DNA of 64,000 nt from Janibacter sp. Soil728 (GCF_001428305.1 NZ_LMRZ01000003.1:382225-446224), one strand, 5' to 3'. Positions 8,368 to 15,823 are shown, numbered from the stretch's first letter. Numbers and translations are program-made. The notes: a model not told the origin generated them from the sequence alone.

Positions 8368-9141
8368 CTACCTCGTCGGGGCGTGATGCGATGCTGCCTG
8401 GGCCACGTCGACCGTGGTCGCTGTCGTCGGGGCCGAGGCGTACCGGTCCTCGGCTCCGGTGAAGATCGTGACGACCGCCGAGAGCACCGCGAAGACTGCC
8501 AACGACGCGAGGGCCGTCGCGAGCTTGAACGCCCAGCCGCCGGTGACCGACGAGTGCGTCGGCAGCCGCCCCGACCATCGCGGATCGGCATCTCCGACGG
8601 CGACTTCGGCCGGGGGTACACGGGTGTCCAGGACGGCGACATCACGCCGGGTCGGATGCAGGACGAGCGGCAGGGCCGTCCCCCTGCGCACGGGGACGTG
8701 GTCGGGCACGAGTGCGGCCACCCGACGAGGGCCGGCAGGGGCCAAGACAGTCGCGAGCACGCGGCGCCCGGTCCCGGAGTGTGGGTGACCGACCGCGCCG
8801 ACCACGCTGCCCGAGCGATCGGGGAGGCTCTGGACGACCCGGCCGGGGACGGTCCGCCCCTGCACCCGGCCACTCACGACCTCGGCATTGCCGTCGGCGA
8901 GCGCGCGGGTGAGCCGAGCGTCGTGGCGCATCAAGGTGACCACGTACCACGCAACGACCCCCACGAGCACACCCATCGCGAGCACCGGGACGACGAAGGC
9001 CGCGCCCGAGGGCTCGCGGTCCCCGATGGTGATCGCGACGACAACGCCGACGAAGGCACCCACAGGGGCCATGAGTGCGGCCAGCACGATCGCCATCGGG
9101 CGTGACAGGTCGTTGAGCGGGTCGCGCCACAGGTCGGTCAT
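8368..9141 (-). CDS. Hypothetical membrane protein
   Basis: Unrecognised 257-residue protein. Two hydrophobic segments near the N-terminus (starting MAIVLAALMAPVGAFVGVVV and GAAFVVPVLAMGVLVGVVAW) are followed by a soluble middle of about 130 residues rich in Val, Arg and Pro, and a third segment near the C-terminus (ATALASLAVFAVLSAVVTIF). The middle resembles a beta-rich domain displayed between membrane anchors. It starts MTDLWRDPLNDLSRPM. It is convergent with the TauE-like gene, with an 11-bp gap. No function is proposed. Confidence 0.75.
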   Translation of the reverse strand: MTDLWRDPLNDLSRPMAIVLAALMAPVGAFVGVVVAITIGDREPSGAAFVVPVLAMGVLVGVVAWYVVTLMRHDARLTRALADGNAEVVSGRVQGRTVPGRVVQSLPDRSGSVVGAVGHPHSGTGRRVLATVLAPAGPRRVAALVPDHVPVRRGTALPLVLHPTRRDVAVLDTRVPPAEVAVGDADPRWSGRLPTHSSVTGGWAFKLATALASLAVFAVLSAVVTIFTGAEDRYASAPTTATTVDVAQAASHHAPTR

Positions 9142-9209
9142 GGCGTCAACCCGGGAAGCGACGACCGGCTGATCAACGGTGAGCCCTCCGGGCGCCCGGG
9201 TTCGAGCCG

Positions 9210-10298
9210 TCAGCGTCCCCCGACACGAGCGCCCCTCAGGATCACGTGCTCGGGTGTGCCACAGGCCCGCACGTCCTCTCGGGGGTCCTCGGCGAGGACC
9301 ACGAGGTCGGCGTCCTCCCCTTCGGCGATGGCGGGACGACCGAGCCAGGTCCGTGAGGACCAGGTCCCGGCGGCGAGCGCCTCGGTCATCGAGAAGCCCG
9401 CTCGCACGAGCAGCTCCATCTCCTGCGCGACGAGACCGTGAGGGAGGGAGCCACCGGCATCGGTGCCCACGTAGATCGGGACACCGGCATCGTGGGCGGC
9501 AGCGATCGTCTCGAAGCGCCGCTCGTGGAGCTGCAGCATGTGGCGGGCGTAGTCGGGGAACTTGTCGGCCGCGGGGGCCGCGATCTGGGGGAAGGTCTCG
9601 ATGTTGACGAGGGTCGGCACGATGGCGATGCCCTGCTCGGCGAAGGTCGAGATCGTCTCGGGCACCAGCCCGGTCGCGTGCTCGATGCAGTCGGTGCCGG
9701 CGGCCGCGAAGTCCGCGAGCGACTCCTCGCCGAAGCAGTGCGCCGTCACCCGCGCACCCTCCTCGTGGGCGGCGGCGATGGCCTCGACGAGGACCTCGCG
9801 CGGCCAGCACGGCGCGAGGTCCCCCACGCCGCGGTCGATCCAGTCACCGACGAGCTTGACCCAGCCGTCACCCGCGCGCGCCTCGGCCCGCACGCGGGAG
9901 ACGAGCTGCTCCGGCTCGACCTCGTGCGCGAAGTTGCGGATGTAGCGCTTGGTCCGCGCGATGTGCCGCCCGGCCCGGATGATCTTGGGCAGGTCGTCAC
10001 GCTCGTCGATCCAGCGGGTGTCGGCAGGTGAGCCGGCGTCCCGGATGAGCAGGGTGCCCGCGTCGCGGTCGGCCACGGCCTGGGCCTCGCTCGTCGCGTC
10101 GTCGACCGCCCCGTGCGCGTCGAGGCCGACGTGGCAGTGGGCATCGACGAAGCCCGGCAGGACGAACCCGCTCACTGTCTCCACGTCACCGCTCGTGGGC
10201 GGGGTGAAGGAGACCTTGCCGTCGATCACCCACACCTCAGGGACGCTCTCCTGCTCGGAGATGAGAACCTCGCCAGTGACGTGCAGCACATCAGCCAT
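9210..10298 (-). CDS. Amidohydrolase-family metal-dependent hydrolase
   Basis: Cytoplasmic hydrolase of 362 residues. It shows the small N-terminal beta domain, then the metal-binding FVDAHCHVG motif (H54, H56), downstream histidines in RVTAHCFGEES and DCIEHATGL, and the catalytic aspartate in IYVGTDAGG, ending in ADLVVLAEDPRED. This is the layout of imidazolonepropionase/dipeptidase-like amidohydrolases. The substrate cannot be read from the sequence. It is a single leftward gene with 68-bp gaps on each side. Confidence 0.9.
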   Translation of the reverse strand: MADVLHVTGEVLISEQESVPEVWVIDGKVSFTPPTSGDVETVSGFVLPGFVDAHCHVGLDAHGAVDDATSEAQAVADRDAGTLLIRDAGSPADTRWIDERDDLPKIIRAGRHIARTKRYIRNFAHEVEPEQLVSRVRAEARAGDGWVKLVGDWIDRGVGDLAPCWPREVLVEAIAAAHEEGARVTAHCFGEESLADFAAAGTDCIEHATGLVPETISTFAEQGIAIVPTLVNIETFPQIAAPAADKFPDYARHMLQLHERRFETIAAAHDAGVPIYVGTDAGGSLPHGLVAQEMELLVRAGFSMTEALAAGTWSSRTWLGRPAIAEGEDADLVVLAEDPREDVRACGTPEHVILRGARVGGR

Positions 10299-10366
10299 GG
10301 CCGCAGGCTAACCCGAAACGTCGACGACGGCGCCGCAGGAGCTCACCCCGCGAGCGTCTCGAAGGA

Positions 10367-11008
10367 TCAGCCGATCGCGTCGTCGATGGGCGTGGAGCCG
10401 TCGTGGAACTCGATGGTCCGTCGGCTGGTCGCGTTGGCGCGCAACGTCGCTGCGATGACCCGGGCGACATTGGCGCGCGAGACCTTGCCGCTGCCCTCGC
10501 GTCCGACCGCGATCGATCCGGTGGGCGGGTCGAGGGTCAGTCCGCTCGGGCCGAGGACGGTCCAGTCGAGCTCGCTCGCGCGCAGGTGCTCGTCGGCAGC
10601 AGCCTTGGCCTGCGCGTAGGCGAAGAACGGGGTGGTGGGATCCACGCCGTGGTCGCTTCCGGCGCCGCAGTAGCTGACCATCACGTAGCGCTGGACCCCG
10701 GCCGCCACCGCGGCGTCCATGGAGCGGATCGCCGCGTCCTGGTCGACGTCCTTGGTCCGCTGCGGGTCGCCGCCGCCCGCGCCGGCAGACCACACCACGG
10801 CGTCGTGGCCGGCGATGACCTCGGCGATGCCTGCGACGTCGAGCTGCTCGACGTCGGCGACGACGGGCGTCGCGCCGGCCTCCTGGACCTCGGAGGCGTG
10901 GTCGGGGTTGCGGATGACGGAGGTGACCGAATGGCCCTCCTCGACGAGGAGCGGCGCGAGCAGCAGGGCGATCTTGCCGTGCCCGCCGATGATGGCGATG
11001 CGAGACAT
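10367..11008 (-). CDS. NAD(P)-binding atypical SDR-family protein
   Basis: 213-residue protein with an N-terminal Rossmann motif (MSRIAIIGGHGKIALLLAPLL) and the NAD(P)H-binding family layout of YwnB/NmrA-like epimerase relatives: VWSAGAGG after the third strand, a YVMVSYCGAG strand, and an FFAYAQAKAAAD segment carrying the YxxxK-like pair. Such proteins act as oxidoreductases or redox sensors; the substrate is unknown. The start at 11008 places the glycine motif at the N-terminus. Confidence 0.88.
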   Translation of the reverse strand: MSRIAIIGGHGKIALLLAPLLVEEGHSVTSVIRNPDHASEVQEAGATPVVADVEQLDVAGIAEVIAGHDAVVWSAGAGGGDPQRTKDVDQDAAIRSMDAAVAAGVQRYVMVSYCGAGSDHGVDPTTPFFAYAQAKAAADEHLRASELDWTVLGPSGLTLDPPTGSIAVGREGSGKVSRANVARVIAATLRANATSRRTIEFHDGSTPIDDAIG

Positions 11009-11073
11009 GACGAGTCCTTCCGGTGGGAGGGTCCGGTGGGCGCCGGACACCTCCACCTCATCACATCGTGGCG

Positions 11074-11874
11074 TCAGCGGTCAGACGTGGTGAGCGCCCG
11101 CAGCGCGGCGATGGTCACCTCGGGCTGCTCCGAGTGGACCCAGTGCCCGGCGTCCTTGACGGTGACGAGCCGCACTCGCGGGAAGAGGCGTCTCATCTGC
11201 GCCTGGTCCTCCTGCGTGACGTACCGCGAGCGCTCGCCCGAGAGCCACAGCACGGGCTCGTCGAAGGGAGGCAGTCCCGCGATCTCGTCCTGCGGCCACC
11301 CGCCGATCGTGGCGATGTCCCGACCGATGACCTCGAGGTTGGGCTGCCAGCGCCAGCCACTCCCTTCGCGGCGGAGGTTCTGCAGGAGGAATCCCCGGAC
11401 CCCCGGGTCCGGCGCGGCCTCCTGCATGGCGGCATCGGCGTCGGCGCGCGACTCGATCGCGTCGAGGTCCATGGCCTGCATTGCCGCGATGTAGGTCTCG
11501 AACTCGGTGAAGCTCGTCGTGGCCGCCGGGGAGATGTCGACGACGCACAGCCGGGACACCAGCTCGGGGTGACGCAGGGTGAGGAGCATCGCGATCTTGC
11601 CGCCCATCGAGTGCCCGACGACGATCCACGGCTCGTCCGGGTCGATGCCGCGCAAGGTGTCCGCGACGGTGTCGGCAGCGGCGACGTAGCCGAAGCGCTC
11701 GGTCCACCCTGAGCGCCCGTGGTCGGGCATGTCCAGCAGCGTCGGCCGAGCGATGTCGGCCAGCCCCTTGGCGATCTGGTTCCAGTTGCGCCCCTGCCCG
11801 AAGAGTCCGTGGCAGAAGGCGATCCGGGGACCTGAGTCACCGGAGGAGACCGCGTGGAGGGTGGGCGAGGTCAT
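11074..11874 (-). CDS. Alpha/beta hydrolase
   Basis: 266-residue hydrolase with an oxyanion-region CHGLFGQG, the nucleophile elbow VGHSMGG (S89), and the catalytic histidine in DAGHWVHSEQP near the C-terminus. It resembles YbfF-type esterases. Its start lies 22 bp from the left attachment repeat of the mobile element, so before insertion this gene stood directly downstream of ffh on the same strand. Insertion has separated it from any ffh read-through. Confidence 0.93.
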   Translation of the reverse strand: MTSPTLHAVSSGDSGPRIAFCHGLFGQGRNWNQIAKGLADIARPTLLDMPDHGRSGWTERFGYVAAADTVADTLRGIDPDEPWIVVGHSMGGKIAMLLTLRHPELVSRLCVVDISPAATTSFTEFETYIAAMQAMDLDAIESRADADAAMQEAAPDPGVRGFLLQNLRREGSGWRWQPNLEVIGRDIATIGGWPQDEIAGLPPFDEPVLWLSGERSRYVTQEDQAQMRRLFPRVRLVTVKDAGHWVHSEQPEVTIAALRALTTSDR

Positions 11875-11895
11875 GTCGACGACGCTCAGCTGCCG

Positions 11896-11912
11896 CCGAG
11901 GAACTTCTCGAA
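11896..11912. other. Left attachment site (attL core)
   Basis: The 17-bp sequence ccgaggaacttctcgaa is identical to the copy inside the 3' end of ffh at 20597. Read on the reverse strand, the bases beyond it continue as codons for FEKFLGGS followed by TGA, which looks like the original ffh terminus left behind by integration. Confidence 0.93.
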
Positions 11913-12064
11913 TGGGCGGGCGTTAGCGCTGTGCACCGTTCGGACTCCTAGCCGTTAGAGCGCATCGTTTCCGAGCGCTGTGGGTCGAAATATCCTCGGT
12001 TAGAGGATGCCCCCGCGATGCGCAAACATCCGGGGGCGTGACGCAGACACTGGAGGTCTCGCGC
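11913..12064. promoter_or_regulatory. Element left end: repeats, hairpin and promoter region
   Basis: Just inside attL there are two copies of agcgctgtg (11925-11933 and 11974-11982); a close relative, agcgctatg, lies near the right end at 20509-20517, so these may be integrase arm sites. A hairpin with gcccccg/cgggggc arms (12009-12015, 12031-12037) precedes the rightward operon and could act as an attenuator. A TATCCT at 11991 is a possible -10 element. Confidence 0.5.
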
Positions 12065-12166
12065 ATGTTCACCCTACCCGCGGCCGTTGCCGCATCCCAG
12101 AACATCGGACTGCTCGGCGCGCTCGTCGTCGTCGCGGTCACCTGCTTCCTCGAGGTGACCCGATGA
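12065..12166 (+). CDS. 33-residue single-span membrane peptide
   Basis: Short ORF starting MFTLPAAVAASQNIGLL with one hydrophobic span and ending CFLEVTR. TGGAGGT lies seven bases before the ATG, a strong ribosome site. Its TGA overlaps the ATG of the next gene (ATGA), so translation is coupled. It leads the rightward operon of the element. No relative is recognised; the good ribosome site and exact overlap are the evidence that it is expressed. Confidence 0.7.
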   Translation: MFTLPAAVAASQNIGLLGALVVVAVTCFLEVTR

Positions 12167-12570
12167 GCACCGCAGCCGACCAGACGGCGCGGCTCGTCGT
12201 GGCCCTCGAGGGCGCGCTCATCGAGCATGGCCACGATGTCGAGGTGCCGGCCAACCTGACCGTGGACGATCTCGACCGGTTCTGCCGTCTGCTCGGCGTG
12301 AAGCCCTCGGACCTCATGGCCCGCATCGAGCAGCAGGACTGCCCTGGGTGGTGCCTTGGCGGTCACCCGGTGAACGATCCGGCGCACCACGTCGGCCTCA
12401 TCTACGCGCGTAGCAACATCACGCTCAGCATGACGCAGGGCCTCGGTCAGGACGTGGCGATCTTCGTCCCCGAGGACGTCGAGCGGGGCCTGACCCCAGA
12501 GCGTGCACGGCACCTCGCGCTGGCCCTGACGATGGCCGCGGACGCAGCAGACGAAGGGGGTCAGCCGTGA
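12163..12570 (+). CDS. DUF6907-like protein
   Basis: 135-residue soluble protein. The centre has a DCPGWCLGGH segment followed by a paired histidine (DPAHH), giving a Cys/His set as in the DUF6907 family common on actinobacterial plasmids and integrated elements. It ends in an alanine-rich helix (RARHLALALTMAADAAD). The ATG at 12163 overlaps the upstream stop and the 3' end overlaps the next GTG. The function of the family is unknown; the cysteines may bind zinc. Confidence 0.78.
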   Translation: MSTAADQTARLVVALEGALIEHGHDVEVPANLTVDDLDRFCRLLGVKPSDLMARIEQQDCPGWCLGGHPVNDPAHHVGLIYARSNITLSMTQGLGQDVAIFVPEDVERGLTPERARHLALALTMAADAADEGGQP

Positions 12571-12677
12571 GCGTGCTCGGCGTCGTCGTCGGCGTATGGC
12601 TCGGCGTGCTCGCGCTCGTCGTCGCATCGGTGGCGCTCGAGGTGTGGGCAGACCGGACGAAGGGGGGCCAGCGGTGA
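12567..12677 (+). CDS. 36-residue single-span membrane peptide
   Basis: Second mini-protein of the operon: a hydrophobic span (VLGVVVGVWLGVLALVVASV) followed by a short charged tail (EVWADRTKGGQR). The GTG at 12567 overlaps the previous stop by four bases (GTGA) and its own TGA overlaps the next GTG the same way, so it is embedded in a tightly coupled four-gene unit. Function unknown. Confidence 0.68.
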   Translation: MSVLGVVVGVWLGVLALVVASVALEVWADRTKGGQR

Positions 12678-12943
12678 GTCAGCAGCTCGAACCGATCGCC
12701 GGCCACTTCCTGCGGGTCACACACGGCCCTGTGCGCGCCTACGTCGACTGCTCCTGTGACCAGCCACCACAGACCGTCCACGCGTCCATGCGGGCAGCAG
12801 AACGCACCGCGCTGCGGCACTACGTCGAGCACGCGCCACCCGGCGACGAGCGGGACCGTGCCGCGCGCCTGCTCGATCAAAGTGTCGACGGCACTTTGAT
12901 CGGCGCCTCGCCGGACCCGAGCGAGGGCGTGGCGACCACCTAG
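12674..12943 (+). CDS. Small hypothetical protein of the element
   Basis: 89 residues, start GTG at 12674 (VSQQLEPIAGHF), overlapping the upstream stop. It contains YVDCSCDQPPQ, a short Cys-x-Cys segment, and a helical TALRHYVEHAPPGDERDRAA region. A perfect 10-bp inverted repeat lies inside the gene at 12875-12901. It is the last gene of the rightward operon, followed by a GC-rich hairpin. Unrecognised. Confidence 0.7.
   Translation: MSQQLEPIAGHFLRVTHGPVRAYVDCSCDQPPQTVHASMRAAERTALRHYVEHAPPGDERDRAARLLDQSVDGTLIGASPDPSEGVATT
12875..12901. repeat. Perfect inverted repeat inside a coding region
   Basis: gatcaaagtg and its exact complement cactttgatc flank a 7-base centre. The repeat falls within the last gene of the rightward operon and uses codons unusual for this genome (AGT, TTG), so the DNA itself may be conserved as a protein-binding site. 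Confidence 0.8.
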
Positions 12944-12946
12944 ACC

Positions 12947-12986
12947 GGCCGCGCGGGTCGTCCCTCCCCCTTCGGCTCGCGCGGCC
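12947..12986 (+). terminator. Hairpin after the rightward operon
   Basis: ggccgcgcg and cgcgcggcc form a 9-bp stem with a 22-base loop four bases past the stop codon of the last gene. There is no T run, so termination strength is uncertain. Confidence 0.55.
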
Positions 12987-13333
12987 ACCCTCCGGGCTCT
13001 CCGGCGTCCACACGGCCTCTCACGGGTCCGTGTGCGCGCCAGGGCCACCCGGCCCGCGTCGTCTCCCATCACGGCTCTAGACGCCAGTAACCAGTAGCCG
13101 CCTGCGAAGTCCCATCGGCCGTGTGTGACAGGCACACGGCAGCACGTAGACCACCGTCTGATCAGCGGCCTACGTGTCCAGCACAGCCCGCGGCCTCACG
13201 GCCAGCGGGCCATGACTGCTGGCCCCTTCCGAGAGGGGTGGCTGGATCGGGGGTTCCCATCTGGGGGGGGGAGCCCAGAGGTCTGCCCCGCTCGCGGGTC
13301 CGCGCCTTGGCGGTGCCTGCTAGCGTCCCGCAC
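12987..13333. promoter_or_regulatory. Non-coding stretch with hairpin and poly-G tract
   Basis: About 350 bp without a supported gene. A hairpin gccgtgtg-(7)-cacacggc lies at 13118-13140. A run of nine G begins at 13263, about 62 bp before the ATG of the next gene, and could vary in length by slippage. No promoter is clear. Confidence 0.5.
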
Positions 13334-13588
13334 ATGGCACGAGATGGCAGGGAGAAGGTCGATCTGATCAGCTCGGAGGACCACGAGCGCATCGGCAAGC
13401 TGCTACTAGAGATCGGCGGCAAGAACGTCTCGTGGGGGGCGCAGGCGCACCTTGATGTGTGGCTAGCAGAATCCCGAATGGAGTCTGAGCGGCGGGCATC
13501 CCAGCGGCTATGGGTGGCGACGTGGGCCCTGGTTGTTGCGACCCTCGGGCTCGTCGCTGCGACCGTCGGGCTCATCTACGCGGGGTAG
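13334..13588 (+). CDS. Small C-terminally anchored membrane protein
   Basis: 84 residues: a charged soluble part (MARDGREKVDLISSEDHER and a helical AHLDVWLAESRMESERRAS stretch) followed by one C-terminal hydrophobic span (WVATWALVVATLGLVAATVG). The topology is that of a tail-anchored or single-pass protein. Its 3' end overlaps the convergent winged-helix gene by 17 bp. No ribosome site is obvious before the ATG at 13334. Unrecognised. Confidence 0.65.
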   Translation: MARDGREKVDLISSEDHERIGKLLLEIGGKNVSWGAQAHLDVWLAESRMESERRASQRLWVATWALVVATLGLVAATVGLIYAG

Positions 13589-13787
13589 ATGCGACCAGCC
13601 GACGTCGTCCGTCGATGACCTCGCTGGACAGGGCAATGCGCCCGGATCGCTCGAGCGAATGAGCCGCGCGACGTATCGAAACCTGCTCGGCCTCGGTGTC
13701 CTCGCAGCTGGTCAGCACCACGCCGTCGTCAGCGGTGCGCACGGCCTCGAGGATCAGCCGCTGCCATCGTCCATGACCTCGGGACAC
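13572..13787 (-). CDS. Small winged-helix-like DNA-binding protein
   Basis: 71 residues from a GTG at 13787 (VSRGHGRWQRLILEAVRTA). The pattern, an opening helix, a VVLTSCEDTEAEQVSIRRAA helix-turn-helix-like segment, then SLERSGRIALSSEVIDGRRR as a wing, fits a compact winged-helix regulator. In an element this size it may control the lysogeny/excision choice or the rightward operon. The frame is open further upstream; the GTG is chosen for the family-like length and a purine-rich AAGGTGG upstream. Assignment is by pattern only. Confidence 0.62.
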   Translation of the reverse strand: MSRGHGRWQRLILEAVRTADDGVVLTSCEDTEAEQVSIRRAAHSLERSGRIALSSEVIDGRRRLVASTPRR

Positions 13788-13976
13788 GCTTTCACCACCT
13801 TCGTTCTGTTCAGACGTAGCACTTGCCGGACCTGTTGAAGCGATTGATCCCCACCACAGGCGGGATGCAGGGCCATTCGTGCGGTTCCGCCCCACGTGGA
13901 AAAGAGGAATGGGGGGTAAAGCCCTATCCCAGAGGGTGCCGTCAGGACGACGAGGGGGTGGCCCCCCACCATCGCG

Positions 13977-14015
13977 CGGGGCGAGAGGTGTGCTCGCGCG
14001 TTGCCTCTCGCCCCG
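13977..14015 (-). terminator. Hairpin terminator of the element's leftward genes
   Basis: cggggcgagagg and cctctcgccccg form a perfect 12-bp stem with a 15-base loop, 7 bp past the stop of the gene at 14022. It probably ends the leftward transcript. Confidence 0.75.
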
Positions 14016-14021
14016 TCGAGG

Positions 14022-14411
14022 TCAGCCGGTGACGCGCGCCTTCAGGGCTGCGAGGTGCGCACGCTGCTCGTTGTCTGCAGAGTTGAGCGGGTCGAGCGCC
14101 TCGATCTTGCTGTCCAGGGCGGCGTTGATCGTCGCGGCCTGCGCGTTGATGGCAGCAGTCAGGGCTCGCTCGTATCGCTGCGCTGCGATGCGGTGACCTG
14201 TGAGCATCGAGGACTGGGCGAGCTTGGCCAGCGCTACGGCCTGCACCGTCGCGTCGTCGGCGCCTGATCCGTAGCTGTCTGCCACTGCGTCGCTGTCTGT
14301 GGGCTGTGGCTGTCGATCCTCGAACGTGGCTAGGGTGCCGGATGCCGTGGTCACGGGTGCGGGAATGGTGATGCCGGCTGCGATCAGCTCGGCGTGCAAC
14401 TGCTTGGACAT
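14022..14411 (-). CDS. Helical protein of the element, paralogue A
   Basis: 129 residues from the ATG at 14411, preceded by an excellent AAGGAGGG site. The N-terminus (MSKQLHAELIAAGITIPAPV) is followed by a DAVADSY...TVQAVALAKLAQ stretch and a long Ala/Gln helix. The first 70 or so residues align by eye with the N-terminal part of the neighbouring 259-residue protein (L-A-x-G-I/V-x-x-P-x-x-V, then DA-AxAxA-Y and VAL-x-x-A), so the two look like duplicated relatives. Unknown function; helical composition resembles structural or scaffold-like proteins but gives no proof. Confidence 0.75.
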   Translation of the reverse strand: MSKQLHAELIAAGITIPAPVTTASGTLATFEDRQPQPTDSDAVADSYGSGADDATVQAVALAKLAQSSMLTGHRIAAQRYERALTAAINAQAATINAALDSKIEALDPLNSADNEQRAHLAALKARVTG

Positions 14412-14607
14412 GTGCCCTCCTTGGGCGTTGGGTGAGTGCTGCAGGGGGTTGAACAGGGGGAGCCGGTGTGGCGCTGGGTGGTCTTGGCGGGAGAAAGGAT
14501 TGCCATTCATGGCACCCACTCGCACCCATCGTTCGCGGACCTAGGGAGGCGACATCACGAGCCACCATCCGCGGGACGTTGACGCCACACCGGCAAGTCA
14601 TGGGGGT

Positions 14608-15387
14608 CTAGCTGCTCATCAGTGATCCACGCTTGGCGCCGGTCGTCTCCGACCACGCCGAGTCAGCAGCCGCTGACGCCTTGGCCCGCTCGGCAGCGTG
14701 GACCTCGGTAGCCGCGGCCTGTGCCTGCGCTGGGGTGGGGAACCACAGCTGAGCACCGGCTCGCACGCCTCGCACGAACAGGTCGACAGGTCCGGTCGCG
14801 GGACGCATGGTCAGTGCTTGGCGCACGGGGCGCGGGTCGCTCCACGTTCCACAGTCCCAGCCACTGACTGCGTACTCAGCACCTGCGGTGACCATGCCTC
14901 GCAGGGCGTACATGGCTGCAAGGTCGGTGGCGTTGATGTCGAGCCGTGCGACGCCCTCGGCCTCCTCACCTCGGCCGTTGCGGATCAGCACGTTCAGGTC
15001 GTGGGTTTCCACGGCTGCGGCCTGCGTGACTGCGGCCATGAGCGGCTCAGCCACAGCGGCCAGGGCGGTCACGAGGTCGTCACCGTTGGCCCGGATGTCG
15101 GCAAGGACTGCGATGCCGGCGAGGATGCGGCCCTCGGTCCATGCCTCGAGGCGGTCGGTGATGGTGGCGAGGTCGAGGGCTACGCGGTCGACGGCCTTGG
15201 TGTCGGCCGTGGCGTATGCCTGCGCGAGGGCCTTCGCGTCGGCGCGCTGCGGTCGCATCTTCTCCACGACGTCGAGGTGTGCGAGAGCGGTGACGACACT
15301 GCTGGGCAGGTCCACGCCTACTGCCTGCAGGTCACCCGCGATCTTGCGTGCGCGGTCGGGTGCGGTCTTGCGCTGGAGGTTGCTCAT
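14608..15387 (-). CDS. Helical protein of the element, paralogue B
   Basis: 259 residues, starting MSNLQRKTAPDRARKIAGDL. The N-terminal 90 residues resemble the 129-residue neighbour; the rest is mainly helical (ALAAVAEPLMAAVTQAAA) with a C-terminal part around SGWDCGTWSDPRPVRQAL and LFVRGVRAGAQLWFP. About 196 bp separate it from paralogue A, which has its own ribosome site. It ends two bases before the next gene region, so it belongs to the leftward operon. Unrecognised; seen only as part of this mobile element. Confidence 0.75.
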   Translation of the reverse strand: MSNLQRKTAPDRARKIAGDLQAVGVDLPSSVVTALAHLDVVEKMRPQRADAKALAQAYATADTKAVDRVALDLATITDRLEAWTEGRILAGIAVLADIRANGDDLVTALAAVAEPLMAAVTQAAAVETHDLNVLIRNGRGEEAEGVARLDINATDLAAMYALRGMVTAGAEYAVSGWDCGTWSDPRPVRQALTMRPATGPVDLFVRGVRAGAQLWFPTPAQAQAAATEVHAAERAKASAAADSAWSETTGAKRGSLMSS

Positions 15388-15389
15388 GG

Positions 15390-15662
15390 TCAGTTCTCTT
15401 CTCTGCCGCTGAGCGGCGTGTAGGTGCTGGTGATGTGGTCGGCCTGGTTGGTGTGGCCCGCGATGTTCTCGAAGGTCTCGCCTTGGGTGGTGCCGATCCG
15501 TGTGCCGTCGCGGCGAGATCGCAGCGCTTCCACCACGGACTCGGGGGGCTGCGCGGTGCCGTTGCGCATGAGCTCTTGGATTGCTGCTCGTGCTGCGGTG
15601 TGGCGCTCCCGTCTGGTGCGGTCGTTGTCGCTGAGTTCGCCTAGGTCATGGCTGAGGCTCAT
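15390..15662 (-). CDS. Hypothetical element protein, 90 residues
   Basis: Charged, mostly helical protein starting MSLSHDLGELSDNDRTRRER, with an ARAAIQELMRNGTAQPPESV centre and a polar C-terminus. Its ATG overlaps the stop of the 54-residue gene upstream (ATGA), so translation is coupled. No motif is recognised. Confidence 0.7.
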   Translation of the reverse strand: MSLSHDLGELSDNDRTRRERHTAARAAIQELMRNGTAQPPESVVEALRSRRDGTRIGTTQGETFENIAGHTNQADHITSTYTPLSGREEN

Positions 15663-15823
15663 TGGTCGGTCTCCTTCGTTTCCTTGTGGGTGTCTTCTGG
15701 GTGGGCCATCTCGTCGGCCAGGGCGTGCAGCGCCTCAGCGATGCGTGTCCAGTGCGCGTGACCGCCACGGGCAGCAGCGGCCTCGATGATCGCGGCGGCG
15801 GCTCGCAGGGTCGCGCCCGTCAT
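15659..15823 (-). CDS. Hypothetical element protein, 54 residues
   Basis: Starts MTGATLRAAAAIIEAAAARG at 15823 and ends in an acidic/lysine tail (HKETKETDQ). Start and stop overlap the neighbouring genes by four bases each. It looks like a short helical adapter; function unknown. Confidence 0.68.
   Translation of the reverse strand: MTGATLRAAAAIIEAAAARGGHAHWTRIAEALHALADEMAHPEDTHKETKETDQ

Noticed and set aside
13125-13367. 80-codon plus-strand frame in the element's non-coding stretch
   Set aside because: No ribosome site, low-complexity composition, and it overlaps the start of the 84-residue gene in another frame.
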